From Typhlomys cinereus (lineage: Eukaryota > Chordata > Mammalia > Rodentia > Platacanthomyidae): DNA of 64,000 nt. Positions within the stretch are counted from its first letter, which is position 1, and every line of letters begins with the position of its first letter. The notes below the pieces were generated by a model. It ran no database searches. It was given only the letters and a program-made list of their open reading frames with translations, and was not told the DNA's origin. The stretch covers positions 1,352,893 to 1,416,892 of the forward strand of contig JALPQD010000054.1 in assembly GCA_023101885.1 (NCBI GenBank), read 5' to 3'. A program made the translations under genes and the position numbers. Shown here piece by piece: positions 25,936 to 37,315 of this stretch.

Positions 25936-26442
25936 TGATCATGAATGCTCATCCAGGTTATGACATTAGCTGGCCAGACTGACTGTCAGGTTATGGTACT
26001 GACCAAGTGGTCACTCACTGGGTTATAGCACTGGTCAGGTAGTCAGTGGCCAAGATGTGGCACTGGCCAAATGGTCAGCTGCCAGCTTGGCCAAGTTGGC
26101 TGCCATGTCAAAACAGCCAATTTGTGATATTCTGTTCTCAGATGTGGCTTCGGTCCATCTTAGAACTAGATTTTTTTTTCCTGAAGGGCAAGTAAATGAC
26201 AGTAAATTCCCTACTGTACAAATTTTGTTTTATCTCAATAAATGACCATAGAAATCTCTGCCAAAATTACTAACTAGAAGTTCTGGAAAAAACTTTATCT
26301 CCCAATAGAGATGCCCTCAAAACTAAGGCAGAAGAGGCATTCTTCTTGTCTATCTGGTACCTTCCACTTCAGACAAACCCTCTTCCCTGAGGCTAAGCAG
26401 GATCCCTTAAATCTGCATTAGTCGATCTTCAAGAGGTTTCAG

Positions 26443-26625
26443 GTGCATTGGTCAACTCAGGTTCATGTTCCCTTTTCCTTCCAAGATCTGGCCCAAATTA
26501 TAAAGGACTTAGGGAGTTTCTGTGAGGACCCAGATAAATTCATAGATATTTTTCAAATTGAAAGGGAGGAAAGAGAAAGAACCATGAAAGAAAGAAAGCT
26601 AAAGCTTTCTAAGGGGATTGAATAA
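26443..26625 (+). pseudogene. Gag capsid-like fragment of the endogenous retrovirus
   Basis: A 60-codon frame whose first 35 residues (VPFSFQDLAQIIKDLGSF, then an acidic DPDKFIDIF) resemble the N-terminal capsid segment of gammaretrovirus-like (ERV1) Gag proteins. After that it becomes a low-complexity Glu/Arg/Lys run and stops, so only a small part survives. No other gag, pol or env frame is intact nearby. Assignment to ERV1 rests on this short match. Confidence 0.5.
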
Positions 26626-27273
26626 CAATACTAACAGCCATGCCCAAGCAGCAACCCAAAATCCTTTCTGACAAGAAAAGAGAAAAAATATGCTTTAAAT
26701 ACAACCAGACTGGGCAGCTGGTGGGTGGAGATGGGGAGGTTGTGACACCACAAAGCATAAAAGCCTCCATGGCTTGACTGTGGGAGTCTTCATTAGAGGA
26801 TGGATTGTCCCCTGAACCCCAGGGCCTAGGGTTCAAGCCCCTCTGAAGGGGACCTTTTTCCTCAGATGGGAAAAGGGAGTTTGCCACTAATATCCAGAAA
26901 AAGAGCCTAAATGCCAGGCTGACACACCATCTCTTGGGAACCTTGGTTTAACATGTAAGTGGGACGCCAATTTGTTTGTCATTTAATAGTCAAGAGAGCA
27001 AAATTTTTCAGTGCTGAAACTTCCTTCCTAAGCCTTTGTCAACCTATGATTTAAGTAGAATTGTTAGGCTCAGGAGAATGAAGGATTTAACAAAGTAACC
27101 ATTGAAGTTCCTTAGATAATTAGTGTTATGGTCTTTAGATACTCCTTTGTTTATATGCCCGAATGTCTTAACTTTAGACATAATAGAATGTTTCAGCACT
27201 GTTATAAAATTGTCCATATTATGGTTTATCAGGCTATTCCAGAGGAAATTTTAATACAAGCTCATTCTCAGGT

Positions 27274-27695
27274 GTGAGCCTTGCCCCCCCCAAAAAAGAG
27301 CCCAGCCTTAAGATTCTCCCCAGAAAAGATAATGTTCAGAGACTCCCAAAACTTTCCACATCAGGAAATCGTGTCTCTGTAATCAGAAACTAGAGCAAGA
27401 CAGATTCAGACTCTCACCAAGTTGAAACTGAAACCTACCAATGAGGAAAAGCCATTTTTTCCAGGTTTGCCTAAGTGTATAAATATACCAGACCCTGGCA
27501 GCCATATTTGGCATCTGCCCCTTGTGGCACTCTGTGTCTGGAGTCTGTGAGTCCTTTTCCAGCCCCTTGCCTCTCATGGATTCCATTCCTGGAGTCCATG
27601 AGTCCTACAGGGCACCCTTAGCCCTCATTGTACTCCATGTCTAGTGTCTGTGAGTTCCATCCTTTCTCTCTAATAAACTCTGCCCTAATATTCAA
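27274..27695 (+). repeat. Retroviral LTR (3' LTR or solo-like)
   Basis: Begins TGTGAGCC and ends near ATTCA. A TATA-like 'tataaatata' lies at about 27478 and AATAAA (within 'ctaataaactctgc') about 190 bp downstream, giving a U3-R-U5 layout of about 420 bp. The L1 resumes immediately after it. I cannot find the partner 5' LTR, and the start is less certain than the end. Confidence 0.55.
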
Positions 27696-30517
27696 AACCC
27701 CTACAAATTCAAAGAACGATAGGAACCAAGAAATACTTCTTAGTTATTACCTTAATGACAAGATACATGGGTTAGCAACACAAATTAAAAATCACAGTAT
27801 ATCAATTGGCTGCCTACAAGAAACACACCTCACCATGAAATATAGGCACTATCTCCAGGTGAAAGGTCAATGTCTTCTAAGCAAATGGAATTTGGAAACG
27901 AGTAGGAATAAACATTACAATATTGGAGAAAATAGACTTTAAATCAAAAACATCCAAAGAGAGATACACAGATCTATGTTCTTGATAATGGAACAATACC
28001 TAAATCTAAACATAAACATACTAAACATAGACTTGCACACATTGGTTAAGTAATCACAATGTGTTAAACAGCAAATCAACCCACATACGAGAATAGTAGG
28101 GGATTTCAACACACTGATCTCACCAATAGATATGTCACCAGAACAAAAATTGAACACAAACACACTGGACTTTATCAAGTCATAAACTGAATGCACCTGA
28201 CTGACATCTACTGAATTCCATCCTAAAAATCAAGAACACATATTTTTCTTAGCAATTAATGGAGCTTTCTCCATAATAAATCACTTACTTAGCCATAAAG
28301 TGCACCTCCAAAAATACAGGAAAGTTGAAATTACATCCTGTACTTTATATAATCACCATGGAATAATGCTATACATCAATAGCATGGTAAACGATAAGTA
28401 CACAAATTCTTGAAAACTAAACAACATGTTACTAAATGAGGAGTAGATCTGAGCAGAAATGAAAAAGGAAATCTAATAATTCCTAGAATTTAATGATAAG
28501 AAAAAGGCAGCATACCTAAATCTGTGGGATACAACAAAGGAAGTCCTAAAAAGAAAGTTTATAGCAAAACATGAAGCATCACGTTAATAACCTAACAATG
28601 CAGCTTTAAACCTTGGAGAAATAAGAACAAACTAACCCCAAAAGCAGAATACAAGCAGAAATGAGCAAGATCAGTAGAGATATAACTGAAAGTTAAACAA
28701 AGAAAATACAAATTATCAATGAAAGAAAAAGCTGGATCATTGAAAAAATAAACAAGATTGATAAAACTACCAAAAATGAGAGAAATTCCAAATCTCTGAT
28801 AAAATCAGAGATGAAAATATTGATATTAACCAACACCAAGGAAATTCAGAGAATAATAATGACTGTAGAAATATATACTTCACCAAGTTCAAAAATAAGA
28901 AAGAATTGAATGAAATTCAATTACAACTAGACAAGGCTGTCAACTCTCACCACTTCTATTTAATATTGTACTTGAGCTTTTAGCTAAAGCTATAACAAAG
29001 GAGGAGGAGATAAAAGGGATACACATAGAGATTGAAGAGATCAAGCTATTTCTCTTTGTAGATGACCCAAACAATTCCACCAAGCCAATCCTGGGACTAA
29101 TAAATACATTCAGTAGAGTGAAAGACTTCAAAATTAATGCCCCAAATCAATTATTTTCCTATATTCCAAGATGAAAAAAGTGAGAAAATAATTAGAGAAA
29201 CAATTCCATTTACTGCAGCTCCCAAACAATGAATTTCCTTGGAATAAATCTAACCAAGGATGTGACTTGTACAATGCAAACTTTAAAATACTAAAAAAAA
29301 TCACAGAAATTACCACAAACTGGAAAGATTTACCTGGTTCCTGGATTAATAGAATGATCATTATAAAAATGATCATCCTATTAAAAGCAGTATACAGATT
29401 TGATGCCATACCAATCAAAATTCCAATGCAATTCTTCAGATAAAGGAATAAAAATAATCTCAGAATTCACACAGAAACAAAGCCACTGGAAAATTGATAG
29501 CATGTTTAACAAATGGTGCTTGGAAAACTGGATATCTACATGCAGAAGAATGAAAGCAGACCCTTATCTATCATGCTGTATGAAAATTAACTCCAAATGG
29601 ACCAAGACCTTAATGTTATACTAAAGACTATAAAACTCCTAGAAGAAAGAAGGAGTACAAGTGAACTGATTTTGCTAGGGCAGCATTTCCTGAATAGGAA
29701 CTCAAATGCATAGGAAGTGAGATCAGCAGTCAATAAGTGGGATTTCAGGAAATTAAAAAAGCTTGTGTTAGGCAAAAGAGATTACCAGTTGAGGAAAAAG
29801 ACAACTCACCAAATGGGAGATAATCTTTGCTATGCACATACCTGATGGAGAACTAATATCCAGAAAATACAAAGAACTCAAAAAATAATACCAAAGAAAT
29901 AAACAACCCAATTAAAAATGAACCTTATAACTAAAAGGAAATTTCACAGGGCAAAATTAAAATGTCCAGAAATATCTTAAAAAATGTTTTGCCTCTCTAG
30001 CTGTTAAAAAATTGTAAGTTAAAATCACCCCAAAATATCATTAAAACTCTAAACTCCAAATAATAACAAATGCTGGTAAGGATGCAGAAAGAAGGGATCC
30101 CTCATGCATTGCTGGTGGGAATGGAAACTTAACAGAGCACCTTTGGAGATCAGTATGAGGATGCTTAAAAAATTTAAGAAATGAACTATTATATTCCACT
30201 CCTGGGAATTTCCTCAAAGAATATTACATCTTACTATAGAGACACTCCAGTCATGACAGGGCTGTTGTGTCCAGGAACCCACTTCAAAGAGATCTAATAG
30301 GACCAGATCTACAATATGGGTAACATGTGACCATTCTTGCATGAATCATAGTGGATTTCAGGAAGAAAAGCTACACTTAGAAAGAATCTCTGAGACAGGC
30401 GCTGGACAAAAGAAGGGGAACCTCTCCTTGGAATTTGCCAACTGAAGGTTTACTTATACTACCACAGAGACCTAGTTACTTACTAGCACAAGGACCTGGA
30501 AGAGAGCCCTGCGATCC

Positions 30518-30577
<60 letters not shown>

Positions 30578-30745
30578 AGGAGGGACATGGCTGGATTTGT
30601 GAAAAGAAGGGAGGATTGTGGAGGACGGGATGTGTGAGGGGATGGAGCAAGGACAAGAAACTTATTTTGTCTGTATATGAAACATTATCAAAAAATTAAC
30701 ATTGAAACTGGAATAAAAGTGTTATAAACCCATAAAGGATGGGTT
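27696..30745 (+). mobile_element. Old L1, ORF2 and 3' UTR (pseudogene)
   Basis: The endonuclease domain is visible at 27700-27940 (CLQETHLT motif, then HYNIGENRL). Pieces of the reverse transcriptase follow: 'agctggatcattgaaaaaat' (SWIIEKI) near 28730, and a degraded catalytic FADD equivalent reading FVDDPN near 29055. The C-terminal region runs to about 30235 ('tgcattgctggtgggaatgg'), then a 3' UTR with a (TG)26 repeat to about 30745. Many stops and indels, with a probable internal deletion around 28900. ORFs on the minus strand here are shadows. Confidence 0.85.
30522..30573 (+). repeat. (TG)26 microsatellite
   Basis: Uninterrupted TG dinucleotides inside the 3' UTR of the old L1. Confidence 0.97.
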
Positions 30746-31257
30746 TACAAGATGCATATTTTTTCTCTTTCAATTTTGCTAACATAATTCCATACTATGA
30801 AGTTTAAACAGAAAGAAAAAAAGAAGCAGCGAATTGCCTAAACAATATGGTGAAGGCCTGTGGTGCTTAGTGATTAGTGCTTAGTGCTTAGTGTGTGTGA
30901 TGTGTGCATGTGTGTGTATTCACAGATGCTCTCCTAGTTTTCACTGAGCTATTGTTCCTTGGATTTTGCTTATAATTTTCTGAGCTAGTGTAAACTAAAG
31001 GTAGAAAACTAGAAAAAAAGAATAGAAAATACTATGATCGCAGCAAGAACTTAAATACCGTCTTGCTGTTATTATTCTAATATTCCTGATTTTTCTAATA
31101 TTCTTTCTTTATCCTATTTCTTCATTGTGTCACTAAGTATTTTGTGGGTATAGTATACCAGACATATTTCTGAACCCTCGATATCCTGTATATTCTGTTG
31201 TAGGGTAGTTTCATAGTGTAAAATTTAGTCACATTTAAAAAAAAAGAGTGTATTACT
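30746..31257. other. No gene; short degenerate minisatellite
   Basis: At 30868-30925 the unit 'agtgcttagtg' or variants repeats about four times, then runs into TG-rich sequence. The remainder is AT-rich and featureless. Confidence 0.6.
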
Positions 31258-31390
31258 TTAGAGCATACAAGATGTGTTTATGGGTAAAGTTTTCTGTGTG
31301 AAAACCTGATAACCTGAGTTTGATTCCTTCAACTTAAATAGTAGAAGGAAAGAAGCGGCTTCCAAAATATGTCCTCTGGTCTGCACAAAG
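31258..31390 (+). repeat. ID/B4-like SINE
   Basis: 'gtgtttatgggtaaagtttt' then 'aacctgagtttgattccttc' (B box, ACCTGAGTTCGATCCC), 'tagtagaaggaaagaagcg' and 'atgtcctctggtctgcaca' (GTTGTCCTCTGACCTCCACA), ending in CT and CA repeats. This is the standard B4/ID-type order. Confidence 0.65.
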
Positions 31391-31392
31391 GG

Positions 31393-31393
31393 T

Positions 31394-31432
<39 letters not shown>

Positions 31433-31433
31433 T

Positions 31434-31485
<52 letters not shown>

Positions 31486-31490
31486 ACACA
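31393..31490 (+). repeat. (CT)n followed by (CA)n microsatellite
   Basis: About 40 bp of CT units, a TTTT interruption, then about 50 bp of CA units, forming the tail of the preceding SINE. Long ORFs through it are low complexity. Confidence 0.95.
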
Positions 31491-32839
31491 AAGTAAATGC
31501 ATATGTTTACAAAAAATTAATCATTTTGGTCCAGTGCACTCATTACAAGGGTTGCCTTTTGGGACAGCCTGATGTGTTTAGTGCTTGTGTTTTCTTCTCT
31601 CCTCCCAACAGTGAGGACAGCCCTGAGGTCCAGGTACATAGTAGTTACACGACACGATATCATATCCAAGGCAGCAATTTTAGTCTTTCCATGAATGTTC
31701 TTGTTCAAATTAGTCATATCTCCATAATGCTTGCATACCTACATTTTATGACTTTTGTGATTTTCATTTTATTTTCATGATTTTCCCCCCTCATAAGTGA
31801 TTTCCAGTGTAAGATACTTTGAAGATAAAATTATAGGAGTTTATAAATTTATGTGTTGGGAAATGTGGCTCTCTGGACCATCTGACTAATTTTCCGCATA
31901 TGATGATTTCACTAGTGTCTCATGGTCTACTTTGCGCTGTGTTTATGACTATCATCTGCACATTTAGAACTTCCAGTTTTTGTGCCAAAATGAGATATCT
32001 ATTCCAATGTTGATGTTCACCACTTTTCCTTTGAAAATAGAAGTAAATGCATAAACTTCTACCCATAAAAATATTGATTGGGATTCTTTATGATACATAC
32101 TATTGCATCTAGAATCATTAGATTTGCCTATTAATTCCCAGAAGCAAAGTTGCCTACCTTTATAGAAACCTAGGAAGCCATCCTCAAAGTACTCAGTGCT
32201 ATAACTGTAATTATGGGTAAAAAATTCATGGCTTTAACCAGTTAGATGTATTTGAAGATGAACACAAACATAAACATGGCACAATATTAACATAACGTCA
32301 TGTCTCCTGGGTGCCACCAAACATCTGTGCTGGAAAACAAGAAGCAAACATATAGCTAGATCCTGGTTTCTCCATTGCCACATGTGTGTTCTGAGATGAC
32401 ACACCAGGGTGCATGCAAACAAATAATAAGAGGATGTTGTGATGAGCACAACTCATTCCCCAAATCTGTAGAGGATATCCGTTGGCAGCTTTATTGTTGA
32501 CTTGTGCCTCCTAACTCTGTTGTTCTGAATAGAAAGCAAACTCCAATCAGAATTAAAGTAATAATATTTGTTCATCTCTAGGTATTGAAATATAACTTTT
32601 CTGGCAGCTTATACTTACTATTATCTGGAATTAGGTATGATAAATATCATTCTCAACTATATTGGAGTCCACATTATAAGTTTAAGTGGCAGTGTTTGAC
32701 TTACCACAAGTTACTCATAATACACAGAACTCTACACTTGTACTACACATGTGCTGATCTTGTGGTAGGGACAGCAGGTTATTCATAAAACCAATGTCCT
32801 AAGGTAGATGTGAATGAATCTGAACATAACCCTCTTATT
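31491..32839. other. No gene seen
   Basis: The 84-codon (31526-31780) and 71-codon (32234-32449, minus) ORFs show no recognisable family. No named repeat. Confidence 0.5.
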
Positions 32840-33030
32840 CTAAGAAAGTCATTTATTACTTAACATTTCTTATGTGCCAAATACTATGTATGCTAAGTAC
32901 TGAGATACCATGAGTTTTAAAAATAAACAAGATTTCTCTCTGAAACAGTCAAGGACCTTGTGGGAAAGAAAACTTTAATTATACAATCAAAAATAACTTT
33001 CCTGAGTAAGTGCTAAAAAATGAGTTATTA
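32840..33030 (+). repeat. Possible ancient mammalian repeat
   Basis: 'cttatgtgccaaatactatg' and 'aagtactgagataccatgag' resemble the widespread old motif CTATGTGCCAGGCACTG ... GGGGATAC. Too diverged to name the family. Confidence 0.35.
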
Positions 33031-33175
33031 ATTACTGCTTAATTAGGCAAGGAGAAGTGCAAGAGTGTTTTGTGCCTGAGAAATGAGCCTGTGATGCTTC
33101 TGTGGCAAAGGGATTAGAGGACAGCAGGACTGCTGTGGACAGATAGAGAAGAGAACCTAACTCAAACTAGGGCAG

Positions 33176-33256
33176 GAATTTGAGTGTCATCCTTGTGTAG
33201 GGGTCATGATAATCTTCTCTGTATTGTTCCAATTTTAGTATACATAAGTGGCGAGA
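33176..33256 (-). pseudogene. RNU6: U6 snRNA pseudogene, fused to an L1 3' end
   Basis: The reverse complement contains the U6 central region almost base for base (TACTAAAATTGGAAC, AATACAGAGAAGATTA, ATGACCCCTACACAAGGATG, ACACTCAAATTC). The 5' end of U6 (at about 33256) directly meets L1 sequence, and about 13 nt of the U6 3' end are missing. There is no poly-A of its own, and no U6 promoter can be expected because retrocopies lack it. Several substitutions show it is not functional. A 10-bp near-match (AGGGCAGGAA at 33169, AGGGAAGGAA at 34033) flanks U6 plus L1 together, suggesting one insertion. Confidence 0.88.
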
Positions 33257-34032
33257 CATCTGGTGCAGCTCACGCTCACTTTCCTTCCTGGTTACTTGCC
33301 ACTGAATAGGTTTGGTCTCACTAATCACAGAGAGTATAGGGATTGGCAGATAGAGGGTAACCATCCTGCAAATGGGACACTCACTGCCCCTCACTGCTGT
33401 GTCCTACTCCTATTCTTCCATATACCTTTGAGTCTCCTCTTATATAAAGATCTTCATTTAAACAGTCTTTTATCTTTGGTTAGGAGGCGACCTTTGATAC
33501 CAATTAGGATGCAGCCAAGGGCAGGGCAGGAAAAACAAAACTGAAAACAACAACAAACCATAATTCAGAACACCAAAGACCCTACATCAATCACCTGGAA
33601 CCAGACCAGCCGAATCTCTCCCCATCCTGAAGCTCAGGGAACCTTGTGGAAGAGGGGGCGGCAAGATTATGAGAGCCTAAAGATGGAGAGGACCAATGAT
33701 ATGAAAGATACTCCACACAAGTTAGGACTTCAGCAGCCAGAATTGGACTTTGCCTGACTTGCACAATGGTTGATATGTCCACGACCCCCCAAAGTCTAGC
33801 ATGAATCACAGGGGAGAAGTCTCCAGGCACTAGGATTCTTAGAGGCAAGGGATTAACAATGATAATAGAGGTCCCATACTTACAGGGTAGGGAGGGAGGG
33901 GATGAAAGAAAGAGAGGAGAGGCGGGAGAGTGCAAGGGGAGACAACTGGGGAGGGGAAGAGAGAGGGAGAACACGGGGTACTTATTGAGCTTGTGGTGGG
34001 AGTAAACAAAACAAAACAACAACAACAAAAAC
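33257..34032 (+). mobile_element. L1 3' UTR, 5'-truncated, joined to U6
   Basis: Follows the 3' UTR order of the 41-42-kb L1: 'ccttcctggttacttgccac', 'cctgcaaatgggacactcac', 'tcccatcctgaagctcaggg', 'gatactccacacaagttagg', 'ggcactaggattcttagagg', then the G-rich polypurine tract (33888-33975) and an A-rich (CAA)n tail ending at about 34032. The minus-strand 185-codon ORF (33591-34148) is just the reverse of this UTR. Confidence 0.9.
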
Positions 34033-34042
34033 AGGGAAGGAA

Positions 34043-34552
34043 GAAATCCAGCCAAGATAGGTGTAAAATTTTCTTGTAATAACATGAAACCAGGAAGGAC
34101 ACAGCAGCCTGAGGAGAAGTGAGCTTTAGAGTTCACCCATATGGACAACTAATCAGTTAGCCATGTCCACATAATGAAACTACAACACAACCTCTGAATA
34201 CAAAAGCTCACATAAGAGGTCTATGTTGTCAATATTACATTAATATTGTCACACATCAATACCAAGAAGAGACTCTGAGATTCTTATTATGCATTTTTTC
34301 CTTCAGTCCCTTTTTTTTTAAATCTATATAATAATTATGAGCACCACAATGAGTTTCCATGAGTTCAGTTTCAGAGTTTGAAATACTGGAGTAATAACAT
34401 TGTACAAAATTGGTCATGAAATAATTTCTGGTAGATTCTAATACTTTGAATTTAATATGAAGAATTTACAGAAAGACAGACATGGCACAGAGTAGTGCTT
34501 CATATTTTCATTGATATTGTCCTCCGCCCTCCTTCACAGATCATATAGCCAA
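34043..34552. other. No gene seen
   Basis: AT-rich unnamed DNA between the L1 and the small templated insertion. Confidence 0.5.
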
Positions 34553-34563
34553 CTTACTTATAG

Positions 34564-34608
34564 CTCTCCCGCCTCTCCTCTCTTTCTTTCATCCCCCTCC
34601 CTCCCTAG
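34564..34608 (+). repeat. 45-bp templated insertion of inverted L1 polypurine tract
   Basis: This pyrimidine block is the near-perfect reverse complement of 33887-33930 in the neighbouring L1 (one extra C and the end base differ). It sits between exact copies of CTTACTTATAG at 34553-34563 and 34609-34619, like a target-site duplication. Confidence 0.8.
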
Positions 34609-34619
34609 CTTACTTATAG

Positions 34620-36924
34620 CACCATGGGAGGGGGGTGAGTGACAAGTAAACAAAAAAGCCGGAGTCTGAATTGTAAGAGTTTGAAAGCACAAACATTAAA
34701 TTTTCCTTTTTTTTTTTCTGTGAGGAATCAAAAGCAGAGATATTCAGAAAGAAAAGACCCTGAGAAGATAGTGACAGGAAGGAAAGGACGTTTGGGCTGT
34801 TTTTGTGATATAACCTCTGAAGTTATTAAGGTCTTCCCTGTCCTGCTCTTCCCAGTGGCAGAGTTGTTTGTGAATGTGCTCAGTGAGTTAGAGACTCGTA
34901 TTTGAATTCTCTGTCATTATTAGTCCCCGTGTCTTGCTGCATTCTCAGACACCTCTTTGCTTTGTGTACAAACTGCGTTGTCAAGAATGGATTAAATTGC
35001 CTTTTTCACTTAAGAGCATTTTCTACCAATTTAGATATTTGGATATGTGTGGTGATATGTGGTTTAAGTGGAATCTTGAATAATTCTAATTCTTCTTTAT
35101 GTTTAGGCAAGTCTGGTTTGATTGCTGTGTGATTGTGGGTCACACAGTATCTCCCTTTTAGGAACATTCAATGAGACACATAGTAGATAAAGTTAAATAA
35201 TTTTTAATTTTCATGAATTCTGAATGTTGTGGCAATGCATTTCCTGGATCTGGAAAAGGTATGCTAATCACATTCACCACAATTGTCCATATGTGTATGA
35301 ACCCTGTGAAATTCACTGATAGTAAAACATGATGAGAAGTGTTTCTCTTATAATGGAACAGGAAGTCACTACCCTCCTGACTTGAAATAGTCATTTATTC
35401 AGATAAAACAACAAATAGAAGTATGAACACATGAAATTCCAGGTGGTAGACAGAATTATTACTAGTAATGATACAAAGAGGATTTGGAATGTGAGAAGAC
35501 TGACATCAAGTCTTATTTTTTTACATTCCCTCATTATATCAGTAGTAACTAGTGGCTAAATACAATAGAAAAAACCATAGTTTGGCACCTAGCTTTGGTC
35601 CATGATGGATATCCAGGCATGTCTAGTCTTTCTCCACAGGTGTTGCATAATTTCTCATATAAGAGATCCACCTTTATTTCATGCTGAAAAACATGTATGC
35701 AAGGAATAATTCTGGTAACAAATCAGATTCAAACCATAGTAAATGTGTGACTATGTTTTTAATTGTCATGATGATAGCAGAAGATGTTGATGGCTACTTG
35801 GAATTATTCTGAGGTGCACATTTTAACCAAATGAGTATCAAGTACAGTCATTTAGAGCAAGATCTGAATATTCATCTTGCCTTTCAAATACATTCATGTT
35901 CAGTGATTATAAATACACCGAATGTTATTTTCATTTGACATTTTGACATTTGACATTTAAAGATCACAAGGCTACATTATTTCGTGATGATTTTCAGACT
36001 CTTACATGTAAAAACATGAGAACATGTGAAGTTCTAGTCATCACATATCTGACAGTATAAATCATGTTTTTTTCTGGGCTTATTGTGAAAAAAGTGGTGG
36101 TGCTTCAATTGTGATATTTGTGGTTATCTTCATCCTATATTCTCAGTACAGACTTATGATGAGAAAAACTATAATAATTTACCTGCATTTTTAACCTTAG
36201 GTTAATCCCATATGAAAATCAGAGCTGATTGCAGTTTCAGTACAGTCACAAACCATCATTTTATCACCTCAAGGACTGCTCTAAAAGGGAGACATTTTCC
36301 TTGTTCCACTTTTTGATTCTGGTAACTTAACAGCTTCCATTATTAGAAGTTTTGCTGAAATGGAAGTGTAGTTACTTAGAACAATTTAAGAACATGTCTT
36401 TTAGAGCATTTTAAACTTACTTATTTTTTTTAATGCATGAAACACCTGTATAAGTCAACTACTTAAACTTTCCTAAGTTTAGCTTTCATTTAGAATGAAA
36501 ATGTTACGATGACATTTTCATGAAATAAGATTTAAATTTGACAACTGTATTTGTCAGATTTGAGAGACAAAAAGGGACAAGGTGACTAACTGTAAGATTT
36601 TCTACAGATGGAAATCCTCTTTGTTCTTCCAGTGTATTGTATGATCTTTGTCCATGTTGGTAACAAATGGTATCAGACAACTAGCTTATTATATGAAAGG
36701 AAACCTAATCTCTATAAGTGAGTTATTGTTTTATGAAAACTATACTGTGAATTTTCAGTATATTAATCATCTTCAAATTTAAATTTAAACTTTGAATTTG
36801 AAGAGCTTTGAACTTTTATACTGCCTTTCCCTTTTCGTAAGAGAAGCATTATTTTAAAATGCATGGGAAAAATGTCATTTCTCAACATAAAAATTGTTCA
36901 ATTCATTTAATTAGTAAAGTTAAT
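34620..36924. other. No gene seen; AT-rich DNA
   Basis: ORFs at 34639-34905, 34902-35132 and 35158-35394 (minus) are short, without recognisable domains. No named repeat. Confidence 0.5.
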
Positions 36925-37055
36925 AAATAATCTAGAAGATGAGGAAACAAGCTCTAGAAGTCTATGAGACTTTCTTTCCTGAATGAAGGTCACACTGCAA
37001 GGTAGGCAGGAGGAAATGAGATTAAAATCAGTTTTTATACACTTACATTGGAACA
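36925..37055 (+). repeat. MIR element fragment
   Basis: 'agatgaggaaacaagctcta' (AGATGAGGAAACTGAGGC) followed by 'tgaaggtcacactgcaagg' (CAAGGTCACACAGCTAG), 'taggcaggaggaaatgagat' and 'taaaatca' follows the MIR 3' half. Confidence 0.55.
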
Positions 37056-37189
37056 ATTTTCATGCTATCACTAGCATTGATTTTTTTGAAATATTAATTC
37101 ATAAACTGAGTCACTGTCTCACTGTCAAAACCTGCCTTGAATACTTAAACCTACGAATCATCATAATAATGACAAAAGCGTCAGTGAAC

Positions 37190-37315
37190 TTTGAAATCTT
37201 ACCTTCTATGCAGTAATGAGGTTAGAGAAGCTAAGTGATTGCTAAGGTCATTGATCAAAAAAGAAAAGAATAGAGCTGATTTTGTTGACTCTCAGTTCAT
37301 AATATAAAGGTCAGA
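37190..37315 (+). repeat. Second MIR-like fragment
   Basis: 'atgaggttagagaagctaag' then 'tgattgctaaggtcattgat', 'aatagagctgattttgttga' and 'ctctcagttcat' parallels MIR (GAGGTTAAGTAACTTGCCCAAGGTCA ... AGAGCTGGGATTTGAACCCAG). Weak. Confidence 0.4.

Larger units (their letters stand above)
25936..27695 (+). mobile_element. Degraded endogenous retrovirus nested in the L1
   Basis: Sequence between the two L1 halves includes a gag-capsid-like ORF fragment (26443-26625), a noncoding internal stretch (26808-27075), and an LTR with TATA and polyadenylation signals (27274-27695). The internal stretch matches, in the opposite orientation, the retrovirus at 63.65-63.92 kb, so both belong to one family. 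There is no pol- or env-like frame; most of the provirus is deleted or decayed. The left border near 25936 and the TSD are not resolved. Confidence 0.65.

Noticed and set aside
33591..34148. 185-codon minus-strand ORF
   Set aside because: It is the reverse strand of an L1 3' UTR polypurine tract; the Leu/Pro/Ser-rich protein is an artefact shared by other L1 copies (42188-42463, 62511-62758).
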